This document shows positions 1-10,300 of a stretch of 64,000 nt of DNA, piece after piece. The position numbers and the translations under genes were made by a program. Positions within the stretch are counted from its first letter, which is position 1. Each line of letters starts with the position of its first letter. The notes beneath the pieces were generated by a model. It worked only from the letters and a program-made list of their open reading frames with translations, searched no databases and had not been told where the DNA came from. The DNA lies in the NCBI RefSeq assembly GCF_023078275.1, contig NC_062994.1:8689545-8753544 (forward strand), written 5' to 3'. Source of the stretch: Leguminivora glycinivorella (Eukaryota > Arthropoda > Insecta > Lepidoptera > Tortricidae).

Positions 1-287
1 TGTTTACATTTTGCTTCCGGTTTTGTTAATTTATGAGAATTGAAATAAAAATACTTGTAAAAAATATACATTGAATTCGTTTGTATTTATTACACAATAT
101 AATCATTATTAATCGGTGAAACAACCATGATTTAGTAAAAAATATGACAAATTATCGTTGACAACATGGTTCACTTTAGCATTAGCCATACAATATTTAT
201 GTAGCACAGTTTTATTTAATGCTTCAATGATAATAAAGTAGGCATTAATTTTCATTACCACAAAAAATCAGCCTGTATCTATCCAGA
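1..287 (-). other. Gbx 3' flank / 3' UTR
   Basis: AT-rich sequence directly downstream of the Gbx stop. On the minus strand AATAAA-type signals are visible near 209-214 and near 86-91; either could end the transcript. No other feature is seen. Confidence 0.5.
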
Positions 288-701
288 CTAGCTAGGTCGG
301 CCATTTTGATTTCCAAACCTCAAATTAGCGGCTTGACTCAAACTTGCCAACCTAGCGGACATACTAGCATCGAACATAGTGCTGCGCGCCATTACCGATT
401 CGCTTTTCAAAAACGGACTCGGTAAGCTCGATTCTTTGAACGGATTAGATTCTTTTAAAAACTCGTTTTTGGAGAAAGCCGATGTTTGTGATTGTAATAA
501 GCTGCAGGGTTGGTTACGGTCTAGTCTGAACTGCTGTTTCTCCATCTGATGGTGTTGTGTTCGTACGGCGAAGCGGTTGACATGTACTGGGATGGGAACG
601 ACTATCTTGGTGCCTGAGGTTTTTCCCGAGTGGCTGCCGGATGCTAGGCCGGCTTTCACGCGTTTCCATTTCGCGCGACGGTTTTGAAACCATATTTTGA
701 C
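288..701 (-). CDS. Gbx (unpg): Gbx/unplugged homeobox gene, coding exon 3 of 3 (recognition helix and C-terminus)
   Basis: Encodes residues 168-304 and the stop TAG (288-290). It opens with the rest of helix III, VKIWFQNRRAKWKRVKAG, carrying the invariant W48, F49, N51 and R53 and Q50. The acceptor is TTACAG|GTCAAA at 702, so the Met-Leu-Gln just before it in the open frame is intron, not protein. The KRVKAG that follows the homeodomain is diagnostic for GBX. The C-terminal ~120 residues are Ser/Gln/Asn-rich with no domain I recognise. This is the last exon, since the stop lies inside it. Confidence 0.95.
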   Translation of the reverse strand, partial: VKIWFQNRRAKWKRVKAGLASGSHSGKTSGTKIVVPIPVHVNRFAVRTQHHQMEKQQFRLDRNQPCSLLQSQTSAFSKNEFLKESNPFKESSLPSPFLKSESVMARSTMFDASMSARLASLSQAANLRFGNQNGRPS

Positions 702-892
702 CTGTAACAAGTGTGTCTTTTAGTATTTGTTGTGCTTATATAGTTTAAGGCTTTTTTGGGAACTATTATGAAGACAACATAGGAGTTAAACGGTGAACAA
801 AAGTTAAAAATAAACATAAATTTTTGACGATAGCTTTTATAGGAACTATACTACCTACTTTTGCACTGTGAATTGCAAGATCAGATCGGGGA

Positions 893-1012
893 TCTGTAAT
901 TTGCTAAGTTTGAGAGCGCCAACGATCTCTGACCTCTCTGTCACTCAGGTAATTTTTTTTGCGTGAACGGCTTGAACCTCTCGCTCTAATTCCAGCAGCT
1001 GCTTGCGCCTTT
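893..1012 (-). pseudogene. Decayed copy A of the Gbx homeobox exon
   Basis: Inside Gbx intron 2. Read on the minus strand it translates to QLLELERE, a short insertion, HAKKIT, a TGA stop, then VTERSEIVGALKLSK. This is plainly homologous to QLLELEREFHAKKYLSLTERSQIAAALKLSE of exon 2. The donor position reads CAG|ATCC, so the GT is lost, and one in-frame stop replaces a Leu codon. The reading register is otherwise kept apart from the small insertion. The part coding for the N-terminal arm does not align. It cannot act as a normal alternative exon as it stands. Confidence 0.8.
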
Positions 1013-1088
1013 GCGCCAAGCTTTTGAACCCTTATTCTTCGAAAAATGATGATAAAAGGGTATTAACTAAGATGAAATAGGAACTAAC

Positions 1089-1243
1089 CTGGTCTTCGCT
1101 ATGCTTTAGTGCCGCGGTGATTTGCAACCTCTCTGTCAAACCACAGAATATATAATAGTATCGAGTCAGACTCTGGTACTCCTTGGCGTGGAACTCTCGC
1201 TTTAACTAGAGCGTTGTTCGGAGATGAAGGCTTTATTCTCGCG
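1089..1243 (-). pseudogene. Decayed copy B of the Gbx homeobox exon
   Basis: A second copy between copy A and the true exon. It matches exon 2 from the donor (CAG|GTTAGT, GT intact) through the Leu/Glu helix I codons to GAAGGC. It has lost ~18 bp coding for the RRRR arm between two GGC repeats, has a one-base deletion in helix I, and carries a ~24-bp insertion near 1141-1163 that includes CACAGAATATATAATAG, a string seen again at 14863. Downstream flanks of copy B and of the true exon share the motif CCCTTATTCTTC (1028 and 1255), so duplicated units of ~227 bp took in intron as well as exon. Confidence 0.78.
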
Positions 1244-1288
1244 AATTTTTGAGCCCTTATTCTTCAAAAAATAACATGAAATACTGAC

Positions 1289-1473
1289 CTGTACTTCGCT
1301 AAGCTTAAGAGCAGCGGCGATCTGCGACCTCTCAGTCAGACTCAGGTACTTCTTGGCGTGGAACTCTCGCTCTAACTCGAGAAGTTGCTCGGAAGTGAAG
1401 GCCGTGCGCCGCCGACGGGCTTTGCTCTCGCGGCGGTCTGTTGAGTCCTCTTGGTCGGGCTCCGAGTCGTTTC
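1289..1473 (-). CDS. Gbx (unpg): Gbx/unplugged homeobox gene, coding exon 2 of 3 (most of homeodomain)
   Basis: Encodes residues 106-167: an acidic linker (NDSEPDQEDSTDRRESK), then homeodomain positions 1-44, with RRRRTAFTSEQLLELEREF followed by the GBX-type HAKKYLSLTERSQIA. The acceptor is CCCCAG|GAAACG at 1474 and the donor is GTACAG|GTCAGT at 1288. The intron after homeodomain position 44 is a common homeobox intron site. The helix I and II residues are those of GBX rather than of EN, MSX or HOX. The next intron (702-1288) contains two decayed copies of this same exon. Confidence 0.95.
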
Positions 1474-1508
1474 CTGGGGAAGAGGGGATTGTTAAGTACT
1501 TATTTAAA

Positions 1509-1860
1509 AACTAGCTTTTTTCCGCGGCTTCGCCCGCGTAGTCAACCAACTGGAACCCTAGGCCACTCTACAATCATGCCAAAATGACAAGCAGTAAGAG
1601 ATTTCTTACAATCTGGTTTATAGCGTCACTATGACATAGGCAGTCTTCAGTGGCCTAGGGTTCCAATTGGTTGACTGTACTATTTTAATCTTGTCTTCCC
1701 ACACAACCCTTGGACCCCCATTTCACCCCTTAGGAGGTAAATTTTGAAAAAGCTTTTCTAACTTGCTCCTCTAGACCTTATAAGGAACCTACGTGCCAAA
1801 TTAGAAATCTTAAGGACCAGTGGTTTCGGCTGTGCGTGTGCGTTGATATTATGTCAGTCA
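1509..1860 (-). mobile_element. Helitron-like 3' end, interrupted by a MITE
   Basis: On the minus strand the segment ends with a hairpin (GCGGGCGAAGCCGCGG) followed by AAAAAGCTAGTT, the hairpin-plus-CTAG terminus typical of Helitrons. A palindromic MITE (1541-1675) sits just inside the hairpin. Confidence 0.5.
1541..1675. mobile_element. Palindromic MITE, ~27-bp TIRs
   Basis: Arms 1541-1567 (GTCAACCAACTGGAACCCTA...) and 1649-1675 are inverted repeats with about one mismatch around a ~80-bp core. A related half copy is at 28893-28955. No clear target duplication. Confidence 0.7.
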
Positions 1861-1874
1861 GTCAGTTTCTTCTT

Positions 1875-2102
1875 TAATTAAAATTTAAAAAAAACTCCCG
1901 ACCGCGATATGGTAGGATTTTCATGAAACATGCAGGCTGAGAACGCTCCCAACTAATTCAGCTTTCAAACAAAAAAAATCTAAGTCACTTGATCCGTTCG
2001 GGAGCTACGATGCCACAGACAGGCACATACACAAACAGCCAAACATACATACAGTCACGTCAAACTTATAACATCCCGTAGTTTTTGCGTCGGGGGTTAA
2101 AA
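1875..2102 (-). repeat. Repeat D copy (CGACGCAAAAAC-type)
   Basis: Dispersed repeat that, on its forward strand, opens CCCCGACGCAAAAACGACGG, has a GTCT microsatellite, then an ACCGATTT stretch and ends GGTCGGGGTTTTTTC. Other copies: 2790-3068, 26548-26766, 28195-28285, 37158-37404, 40489-40722, 40996-41215 and the head-to-head copy at 53699-53925. Confidence 0.7.
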
Positions 2103-2225
2103 GCTACTTTTACGAAAGCGACTGCCATCTGACCTTACAACCCGAAGGGTAAACTAGACCTTATTAGAATTAGTCCGGTTTCCTCACGATGTTTATTACA
2201 GTGTAGGTAGAAAAGTACAATTACC
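2100..2225 (-). mobile_element. SINE-B fragment
   Basis: Body segment of the tRNA-headed SINE described at 57480-57765: ACGAAAGCGACTGCCATCTG, then the CCTCACGATGTTT motif. Confidence 0.65.
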
Positions 2226-2789
2226 CTTAGCATTGTGGCATTTTGCTTATTTTATACGAAATAAATGACTAGAATGTTTTCTCTAAGTAGGACAAAATGC
2301 TAAAGCGTTTTCCTGAATTCAATGCCCCCGGGCAATACTCAAATAAAGTCCGATAAAATCGAGCTAATAAAAGTAAATAACCGATTAAGTCGCAGTAAAC
2401 CGAGATTGGGACAGCGGGACTGTCCTTTTCTTAAAAAAACTTTGAATAAACCTTAACCATAGATGTAGGACTGAAAACGGTTTGGCTTCTTTTGATCTAG
2501 ACTAAGTGACTTGGTCAGCATTTTAGTGTCACGAGGGTGACGAAATTGACGTTTTTTGTAAAAAAAAAAAAAATCGTCTGTCAATTGTTTATTGGTTTGT
2601 GGTTCGGGGTACTTTGGGGGTCATTTGTATCTGAAGTATTTGGTACTTTTGGTAGATTTAATAAATGTTAAAGAATAACTACTTAACAAATATGATAATT
2701 ACTTGGATGCTTTACTGTAGAAATCGGGACAATGGACAATGTGTGTTGGTTTGGCGTTAATATTTGTAGATATGATAACCGAATAACCA
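2226..2789. other. Unassigned AT-rich intronic DNA
   Basis: No gene or recognised repeat; one A13 run near 2561-2573. Confidence 0.4.
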
Positions 2790-2982
2790 CAAAATTAAAA
2801 TTTTGAAAAAAACCCCGACCGCGACATAATAGACCGATTTTCATGAAACATGGCTAAGAACACTCCCGATCCCGACTAACTCAGCTTTCAGACAAAAAAA
2901 ACTAAAACTAAATCGCTTCATCCGTTCGAGACCTACGATGCCACAGACAGACAGACACACACACAGACAGACAGACAAAAAC

Positions 2983-3025
<43 letters not shown>

Positions 3026-3068
3026 CGTCAAACTTATAACACCCCTTCGTTTTTGCGTCGGAGTTTAA
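2790..3068 (-). repeat. Repeat D copy with AGAC microsatellite
   Basis: Full-length minus-strand copy of repeat D; the (AGAC)n tract runs roughly 2944-3026. A spurious Cys/Leu/Val frame runs through the microsatellite. Confidence 0.7.
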
Positions 3069-3613
3069 AAAAACCGGCCAAGAGCGTGTCGGGCCACGCT
3101 CAGTGTAGGGTTCCGTAGTTTTCCGTATTTTTCTCAAAAACTACTGAACCTATCAAGTTCAAAACAATTTTCCTAGAAAGTCTTTATAAAGTTCTACTTT
3201 TGAGATTTTTTTCATATTTTTTAAACTTATGGTTCAAAAGTTAGAGGGGGGGGGACGCACTTTTTTTTCCTTTAGGAGCGATTATTTCCGAAAATATTAA
3301 TATTATCAAAAAACTATCTTAGTAAACCCTTATTCATTTTTAAATACCTATCCAACAATATATCACACGTTGGGGTTGGAATGAAAAAAAATATCAGCCC
3401 CCTAATAAAACTTTTTTTTTCCATTTTTTATTTTTGCACTTTGTTAGCGTGATTGATATACATATTGGTACCAAATTTCAGCTTTCTAGTGCTAACGGTT
3501 ACTGAGATTATCCGCGGACGGACGGACGGACGGACGGACGGACGGACGGACGGACGGACAGACAGACATGGCGAAACTATAAGGGTTCCTAGTTGACTAC
3601 GGAACCCTAAAAA
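3067..3613 (+). repeat. GGTTCCGTAG repeat, copy 1 (~545 bp)
   Basis: Begins ACCGGCCAAGAGCGTGTCGG, then GGGTTCCGTAG, and ends CTACGGAACCCTAAAA, so the ends carry the inverted pair AGGGTTCCGTAG/CTACGGAACCCT. It contains a (GGAC)n tract at 3516-3559. Copies 2 (9523-10077) and 3 (10808-11356) lie in the same orientation in the same intron. Confidence 0.75.
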
Positions 3614-3695
3614 TGGTTTACGAGAATCAAAGTTAATATTCTGGCTCAGGTATTTTAACCTCATGTCTTTAAATAGGTATCTACATAATCAATAG

Positions 3696-3828
3696 GGACG
3701 TAGTTACGCAATAACGTTCCAATCGATCTGAAATTGTCATTGAAATTAAAGACTTTTGTTTTTCATACAAGGTCTAAAACTTAATGACAATTTCATGTAG
3801 ATTGGAACGTTATTGCGTAACTACGTCC
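3696..3828. mobile_element. Palindromic MITE, ~45-bp TIRs
   Basis: Arms start GGACGTAGTTACGCAATAAC and end with the inverse ...GTAACTACGTCC; the two sides pair for ~45 bp with a few mismatches round a short AT-rich core. Confidence 0.75.
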
Positions 3829-4736
3829 AATTAGGTACATAATATTTTTCAGATTCGGACTCCGACGATATCAAACTTATAAATATTATTCACCGTAGAC
3901 CCCACAGAGCCTACAGAAACAGAAGGTCTACAGGCAGACGCATTTGATTTTAAGAAAATAAAAACTATTGAGCTAATAGTATTTTATGCAACTGGTGGTT
4001 AAAAGAGGTCAAAAAAGGTGAGTGGCGTGGGTAACAATTTGAGGCGAAGCCGAAAATTGTTAATAAAGACGCCACGAGCATTTTTTGACTCAGTTAAACA
4101 CCGTTGCATACAATACTTTTTCTACGACCAAGCACTTATTTTGAAAGAAAATTATAAATTCAACAAATACCTACTTTCAGTCATCTTAGTTATCTAGGTG
4201 GACCGCCTACCATTTTGAATATGCAGTTTGAGTGCAAACATGAAAATAAAACTGTCTATGGTATGGTTCTTTGAAGCCTGGCCACTAAGACGAATCGAGC
4301 CGAGTTGAATCGAGTTCTGACATTTGAATGCGATTCGACGCGTCGCCAATGAACGCAGCAGAAAACGAAGGAGTCTCGACTCTGCGAATTGGTTTGTTAA
4401 GTTGGTAGCAATGTATTTACTGAACTGTAAAACAGCTATATCGTGCGACTGCTACTAAATGTTTTCAGGGTCGGGAGTAGAAAAACCAACTAATCAATTC
4501 AGTACAACCGCGCTACTTATATCTGTTTATACCATTTGCTCTATAATCTACGGCCACCATTCGGACTTGACGTTTTTTAACAATCCCCATAAAAACTGAC
4601 CTCGTCAGCGCCCCGCCCAGTCGACGTCACGAGAGTGATCACGTCTGCTATTGCGAGATTGATCGAGGATTCCGTTTCTAAGGACATTTTGTCAACTTCG
4701 ATTTTTTAGTGCCTACTTTGTGGAGTTTCTGGAGTA
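3829..4736. other. Unassigned intronic DNA
   Basis: No coding or repeat structure that I can support. A short acidic reading near 3851-3945 on the plus strand has no recognisable homology. Confidence 0.35.
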
Positions 4737-5100
4737 TCATATTATCATCCTCCTTGCGTTATCCCGGCATTTGCCACTCATGGGAGCTTGGGGTAGCTTT
4801 GACAAGACAACTAATTCCAAGATTTGCGTAGGTCGGCACTAGTTTTACGAAAGCGACTGCCATCTGACCTTTCAACCCGAAATAATTTAACTAGGCCTTA
4901 TTGGAAATAGTCTGGTTTCCTCACGATGTTTTTCTTCACCTAGAGGCGACTGGCAAGTATCAAATGACATTTCGCACATAAGTTCAGAAAAATTAATTGG
5001 TAGCCGGGGTTTGATCCCGTGACCTCCGGATCGAAAGTCGCACGCTCTTAGCGCTGGGCCACCAGCGACGGTCTTTCCTGTTCCAGCGCCCCACGCTTTT
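4737..5100 (-). mobile_element. SINE-B, near full length
   Basis: Minus strand: tRNA-like head (5030-5090) with A-box-like TGGCCCAGCGCTAAGAGCG and B-box-like GGGATCAAACC, body with CATCGTGAGGAAACCAGACT, and 3' end GGGATAACGCAAGGAGGATG followed by GATA-type bases. The GATGATG-type 3' tail resembles the TGATGATGA tail of the RTE LINE at 47.5-49.85 kb, suggesting RTE machinery moved it (inference). Confidence 0.75.
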
Positions 5101-5610
5101 ACAATCAAATATTATAATTAAAAGCACATAGTTTTTAAACTTCAGCTCACAAATAGAGACAACTTGAACGATCCATAATTTATTTTTGGCTTTTACGTGC
5201 ATTTATAAAAGCGTGTTTTATAGTGTTTTTTAAACTATTAATTTATTTTATACTTTTTAGTCATTAATAATGAAATACTTTTAACATTTATACATAAATT
5301 TATTTCAAGTAGGCGGATTTTACATGCCATTTGTGGCTTAACGTGTACTTATTCCTAATTGCTACTTAATAATAACTAGCGGCTACCTTCTTATTACGGT
5401 ATTATCATAAAAATGTTTATACCTAGTAAGTTATCCGTAAAAGATAGACAATATAGACATGTGCCATCGCGGATTTTTTGAAGACATTAGAGAGACTTAC
5501 TTTCGCCATACATTGTTTTGAAGCTCTCAGCTAGTGGGATTTTCTTTGACTCGATTAGAAAATATTGTCACATTTCAAATAATTCAAACAAAATTTAAAT
5601 ATTTCTTTTT
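5101..5610. other. AT-rich spacer
   Basis: No gene or clear repeat seen. Confidence 0.35.
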
Positions 5611-7435
5611 TGCCGAGCCCCCCTTTATTTGCTCTTAAGGGTCACAGGAAAACCATTACCCAACTTATTTTAAATACAACGTTGATCTTTATTTTTTGCG
5701 GGGGGCTTCGCCCCCCGAACCCGCCTTTGTTTGCTCTTAAAGGTCACAAGAAAACGCTAACCCAACTTATTTTAAATACTACGTTAATCTTTCTTTTATG
5801 CGGGGGGCTTCGCCCCCCGAGCCCCCTTTTCGTTACTCTTAAGGGTAACAAGAAAACCCTAACCCAACTTATTTTATATACAACGTTTATCTTTCTTTTA
5901 TGCGGGGGCTTCGCCCCCCGAGCCCCCCTTTGTTTGCTCTTAAAGGTCACAAGAAAACGCTAACCCAACTTATTTTAAATACTACGTTGATCTTTCTTTT
6001 ATGCGTGGGGGCTTCGCCCCCCGAGCCCCCCTTTTCGTTACTCTTAAGGGTCACAAGAAAACCCTAACCCAACTTATTTTAAATACTACGTTGATCTTTC
6101 TTTTATGCGGGGGCTTCGCCCCCCGAGCCCCCCTTTGTTTGCTCTTAAAGGTCACAAGAAAAAGCTAACCCAACTTATCTTAAATACTACGTTGATATTT
6201 CTTTCATGCGGGGGGCTTCGTCCCCCGAGCCACCCTTTGTTTGCTCTTAAAGGTCACAAGAAAACGCTAACCCAACTTATTTTAAATAAAACGTTAATCT
6301 TTCTTTTATGCTGGGGGCTTCGCCCCCCGAGCCCCCCTTTTCGTTACTCTTAAGGGTAACAAGAAAACCCTAACCCAACTTATTTTAAATACAACGTTTA
6401 TCTTTCTTTTTGCGGGGGGCTTCGCCCCCCGAGCCCCCCTTTTCGTTACTCTTAAGGGTAACAAGAAAACGCTAACCCAACTTATTTTAAATACTACGTT
6501 AATCTTTCTTTTATGCTGGGGGCTTCGCCCCCCGAGCCCCCCTTTTCGTTACTCTTAAGGGTAACAAGAAAACCCTAACCCAACTTATTTTAAATACAAC
6601 GTTTATCTTTCTTTTATGCGGGGGCTTCGCCCCCGAGCCCCCTTTGTTTGCTCTTAAAGATCACAAGAAAACGCTAACCCAACTTATTCTAAATACTACG
6701 TTGATCTTTCTTTCATGCGGGGGGCTTTGCCCCCCGAGCCCCCCTTTTCTTTACTCTTAAGGATCACAAGAAAACCTTAACCCAACCTATTTTAAATACA
6801 ACGTTGATCTTTCTTTTATGCCCCCCTTTGTTTGCTCTGAAAGGTCACAAGAAAACGCTAACCCAACTTATTTTAAATACTACGTTAATCTTTCTTTTAT
6901 GCGGGGGCTTCGCCCCCGAGCCCCCTTTTCGTTACTCTTAAGGGTAACAAGAAAACCCTAACCCAACTTATTTTAAATACAACGTTTATATTTCTTTTAT
7001 GCGGGGGGCTTCGCCCCCCGAGCCCCCCTTTGGTTGCTCTTAAAGGTCACAAGAAAACGCTAACCCAACTTATCTCAAATACTACTTTGATCTTTCTTTC
7101 ATGCGGGTGGCTTCGCCCCCCGAGCCCCCCATTGTTTGCTCTTAATGGTCACAAGAAAACGCTAACCCAACTTATTCTAAATACTACGTTGATCTTTCTT
7201 TCATGCGGGGGGCTTCGCCCCCGAGCCCCCTTTTCTTTACTCTTAAGGATCACAAGAAAACCTTAACCCAACTTATTTTAAATACAACGTTGATCTTTCT
7301 TTTATGCGGGGGGCTTCGCCCCCCGAGCCCCTCTTTGTTTGCTCTGAAAGGTCACAAGAAAACGCTAACCCAACTTATTTTAAATACTACGTTGATCTTT
7401 CTTTCATGCTTCCCCCCTTGAGCCCCCCCCTTTTT
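5611..7435. repeat. Tandem array of ~100-bp units with a GC-rich hairpin (about 18 units)
   Basis: Each unit contains GGGGGGCTTCGCCCCCC (a 6-7-bp GC stem with a 3-5-nt loop), then GAGCCCCCCTTTG, CTCTTAA, GTCACAAGAAAACGC, AACCCAACTTATTTTAAATA, and TTGATCTTTCTTTTATG. Two sub-types differ by AAAGGTCAC...ACGCT versus AAGGGTAAC...ACCCT and often alternate. One unit near 6820 lacks the hairpin. Open frames across the units (for example 5610-5963) are repeat translations, not genes. Flanking DNA is AT-rich, so the array is a strong local GC anomaly. Confidence 0.9.
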
Positions 7436-7439
7436 CTGT

Positions 7440-8030
7440 TCTTATCTTCCGGCACCATCATCAGCTAAGAAGCCCAAAAACAGCTATGATACGATGTTCC
7501 ATCATGTAGTTCCAGTTCATATCTTCCGGCTCCATCATCAGACCTTGAAACCTAATCGTAGTCAAAGTTCATTACAAGACTTTTCTAAGAAGCCCAAAAA
7601 CAGCTATGATACGATGTTCCATCATGTAGTTCCAGCTCATATCTTCCGGCTCCATCATCAGACCTTGAAACCTAATTGTAGTCAAAGTTCACTACAAGAC
7701 TTTCCTAAGAAGCCCAAAAACAGCTATGATACGATGTTCCATCATGTAGTTCCAGTTCATATCTTCCGGCTCCATCATCAGACCTTGAAACCTAATCGTA
7801 GTCAAAGTTCATTACAAGACTTTTCTAAGAAGCCCAAAAACAGCTATGATACGATGTTCCATCATGTAGTTCCAGCTCATATCTTCCGGCTCCATCATCA
7901 GACCTTGAAACCTAATTGTAGTCAAAGTTCACTACAAGACTTTCCTAAGAAGCCCAAAAACGGCTATGATACGATGTTCCATCATGTAGTTCCAGTTCAT
8001 ATCTTCCGACTCCATCATCAGATCAGCTCA
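7440..8030. repeat. 120-bp tandem repeat with 240-bp higher-order pattern
   Basis: CCATCATGTAGTTCCA recurs at 7500, 7620, 7740, 7860 and 7980, exactly 120 bp apart. Two monomer types alternate P-Q-P-Q-P: CCAGTTCAT versus CCAGCTCAT, AATCGTAG versus AATTGTAG, TTCATTAC versus TTCACTAC, TTTTCT versus TTTCCT. P copies are almost identical to one another, as are Q copies, which indicates recent dimer-level amplification. Because 120 is divisible by 3, a frame stays open from 7494 to 8165, but most P/Q differences are amino-acid changes, so coding constraint is not supported. Confidence 0.92.
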
Positions 8031-8180
8031 ACAGTACCATATTATTGTATTGTCATCGGAACTACATATAGCTGCCAATTTTCATTACGCTACGACTCCT
8101 GGAAGATGGTTAAATTAGCTTCCTTAGATTCCATTACATACATAGTTACATACACGACGACCTAATAAAAGCGTGTTAAT
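8031..8180 (+). repeat. Unique tail following the 120-bp array
   Basis: The last monomer runs into ACATATAGCTGCCAATTTTC and a CTCCTGGAAGATGGTTAA block, ending AATAAAAGCGTG. It looks like the end of the element that carries the array. I associate this block with dispersed lepidopteran repeats from memory only. Confidence 0.4.
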
Positions 8181-9116
8181 AAAAATAAAACAACTTTATG
8201 ATCTTTGACTGTCGGCAGGTTTCCCTGATTTCTGATTTCCCCATTTTATAAAAAATAATAATTGTAGAATTAAAAATGACTTACATAATAATTATCACAT
8301 ATCTCTCCTTCTTATTTATAAAATAGATATAAAAAGTACTCAAAATATTTACTTAATGTTGAACGTTTCATTTAGTAATTTTAAAGCCAGTCATTTGGAC
8401 GTTTCTAAACAAAAATCTATCAATTATCCATACAAGAAACACGTGATTTGGTTGCTAAAAAACCTAAATTCAATTGATAAAATAAGTTCGACATTTTCGG
8501 GCAATCAAGTTAGATGGATTGCGATCTCGATCATTCAATCAGACCGAGTGTCAACGAATTTAAACCAATAAAACCATTTTAACTCCATTATCATTCAACA
8601 CAACACATTTATGCAATTTCCACGAAAAACCCGCCGTAAAACCGATCCCCTTTCGCAAATAAATATATTATTATTTATTTCTTATGGCCGACGCAACAGA
8701 GATTGACAGTTATCGAACGCGCCAAATGAATTGTCAAAATATTACAACCTTCATACCAACCCAGACAAAACGAAAATACACTTTCACAGTATAAAATAAG
8801 TTCCAAATTCAAACAGCGTTGCTACTGTTTGTAGAACCATAGAGCTCGCGTTCTGAATTTTAAATTCCGAATTCAAAAAAGCGGCAAAGTTAAATCGCGT
8901 GTGAACGATTCGATGCAGTTTGATACGAATCGGTAATTTATCGGTGAATTTTCGATAAACGGACATCACTAGCTAAAATGGCGATCACGTAGGCATTTTC
9001 ACACCGGTTTTCTGTGGGAATATTTTTATTTGTGGAGTGTGGGCGTCACGCATTTGTTAATGTTGGTACGAAATGCAGTGTTGCATGTTGAATGTTATAA
9101 TTTATAATATATAATA
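8181..9116. other. AT-rich intronic DNA
   Basis: No gene or recognised repeat. The frames at 8356-8571 and 8784-8969 have no domain or homology that I recognise. Confidence 0.35.
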
Positions 9117-9356
9117 CTAGTATTTGCGCGCGGCTTCGCTCGCGTTAAATTCGAAAATTGAGGTATGCTCCATACAAACTTCCACCCTCATTTTAGGGAA
9201 GTGGGGGGTTATAAAGCGACAAAAAGTAGCCTATGTCGCTCTCCATCCCTTCAACTATCTTCACTTATAAACCACGTCAATTCGTCGCTCCGTCTTGCCG
9301 TGAAAGACGGACAAACAAACAGCAACACACACTTTCCCATTTATAATATTAACTAG
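9117..9356 (-). mobile_element. Helitron-like short element
   Basis: Minus strand runs from TAATATTATAAATGGGAAAG to a GCGAGCGAAGCCGCGCGC hairpin and ends AAATACTAGT: short, hairpin, then CTAG|T. Similar ends at 1509, 36273-36303 and ~53955. Confidence 0.5.
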
Positions 9357-9522
9357 TACGTATTTATAATGGTTTAACCATAGGTTTAACTTTGTTTTGT
9401 TGGTAGAGGAAGTAGTCGAGCGAGCGTTTATATAGACTAGACATAGCACGCCTCTTTTCCGCACTTGTATCGTAACGTAATGTACTATTTCTTGCCCGTA
9501 GGGAAATCTATGTGCAAAATAT

Positions 9523-10077
9523 AAAAAAAACTGGCCAAGAGCGTGTCGGGCCACGCTTAATAGTGTTGGGTTCCGTAGCTTTCCGTATTTTTCTCAAAAA
9601 CTACTGAACATATCAAGTTCAAAATTATTTTCCTATAAAGTCTTTATAAAGTTCTACTTTTGTGATTTTTTTCATATTTTTTAAACATATGGTTCATAAG
9701 TTAGAGGGGGGGGGACACACTTATTTTTCCTTTAGGAGCGAATATTTCCGAAAATATGAATATTACAAAAAACGATTTTAGTAAACCCTTATTCATTTTT
9801 AAATACCTATCCAACAATATATCACACGTTAGGATTGCAATAAAAAAAAATCACTCCCCACTTTACGTGTAGGGGGGGTACCTTAAAAAAAACATTTTTT
9901 TTCACTTTTTATTTTTGCACATTGTCGGCGTGGTTGATATGTACATATTGGTGCCAAATTTCAGCTTTCTAGTGCTAACGGTCACTGAGATTATCCGCGG
10001 ACGGACGGACGGACGGACGGACAGACAGACATGGCGTAACTATAAGGGTTCCTAGTTGACTATGGAACCCTAAAAAT
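9523..10077 (+). repeat. GGTTCCGTAG repeat, copy 2
   Basis: Same family and orientation as 3067-3613; GGAC tract shorter (10001-10020). Confidence 0.75.
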
Positions 10078-10300
10078 CAAAATGTTGTTTTGCCACCGCT
10101 CATGAAATCCTGGGGCCCGCGTTGTCAACTAACGCTCTAGTCCCAAGGGGAGAAAGTAGCTAGTCCTAGCTCCCAAGGGGAGTAAGGAAGTCAAAACCAG
10201 AGGGTTCATGAGGGGAAATCCTTGTAACCGCACTTAACTCCTGTAATCTACAGTGTTTAAAGCTGATATTAGCAAATCTCTGAACGGTGGTACAGCACCT

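Noticed and set aside
5860..5875. Telomere-like AACCCTAACCC in the hairpin array
   Set aside because: Insect telomeres use TTAGG; the match is a single word per repeat unit, not a run.
5610..7421. Open frames of 68-117 codons through the hairpin array (Lys-Thr-Leu-Thr-Gln-Leu-Ile repeats)
   Set aside because: They follow the repeat unit, break wherever unit length varies, and occur on both strands; no splice, start or homology support.
5611..7435. CRISPR-like array
   Set aside because: Units are contiguous with no unique spacers, and this is a eukaryotic intron.
7494..8165. 223-codon frame with 40-residue repeats
   Set aside because: Open only because the unit is 120 bp; most differences between monomers change the amino acid, and the frame ends in unique non-coding sequence.
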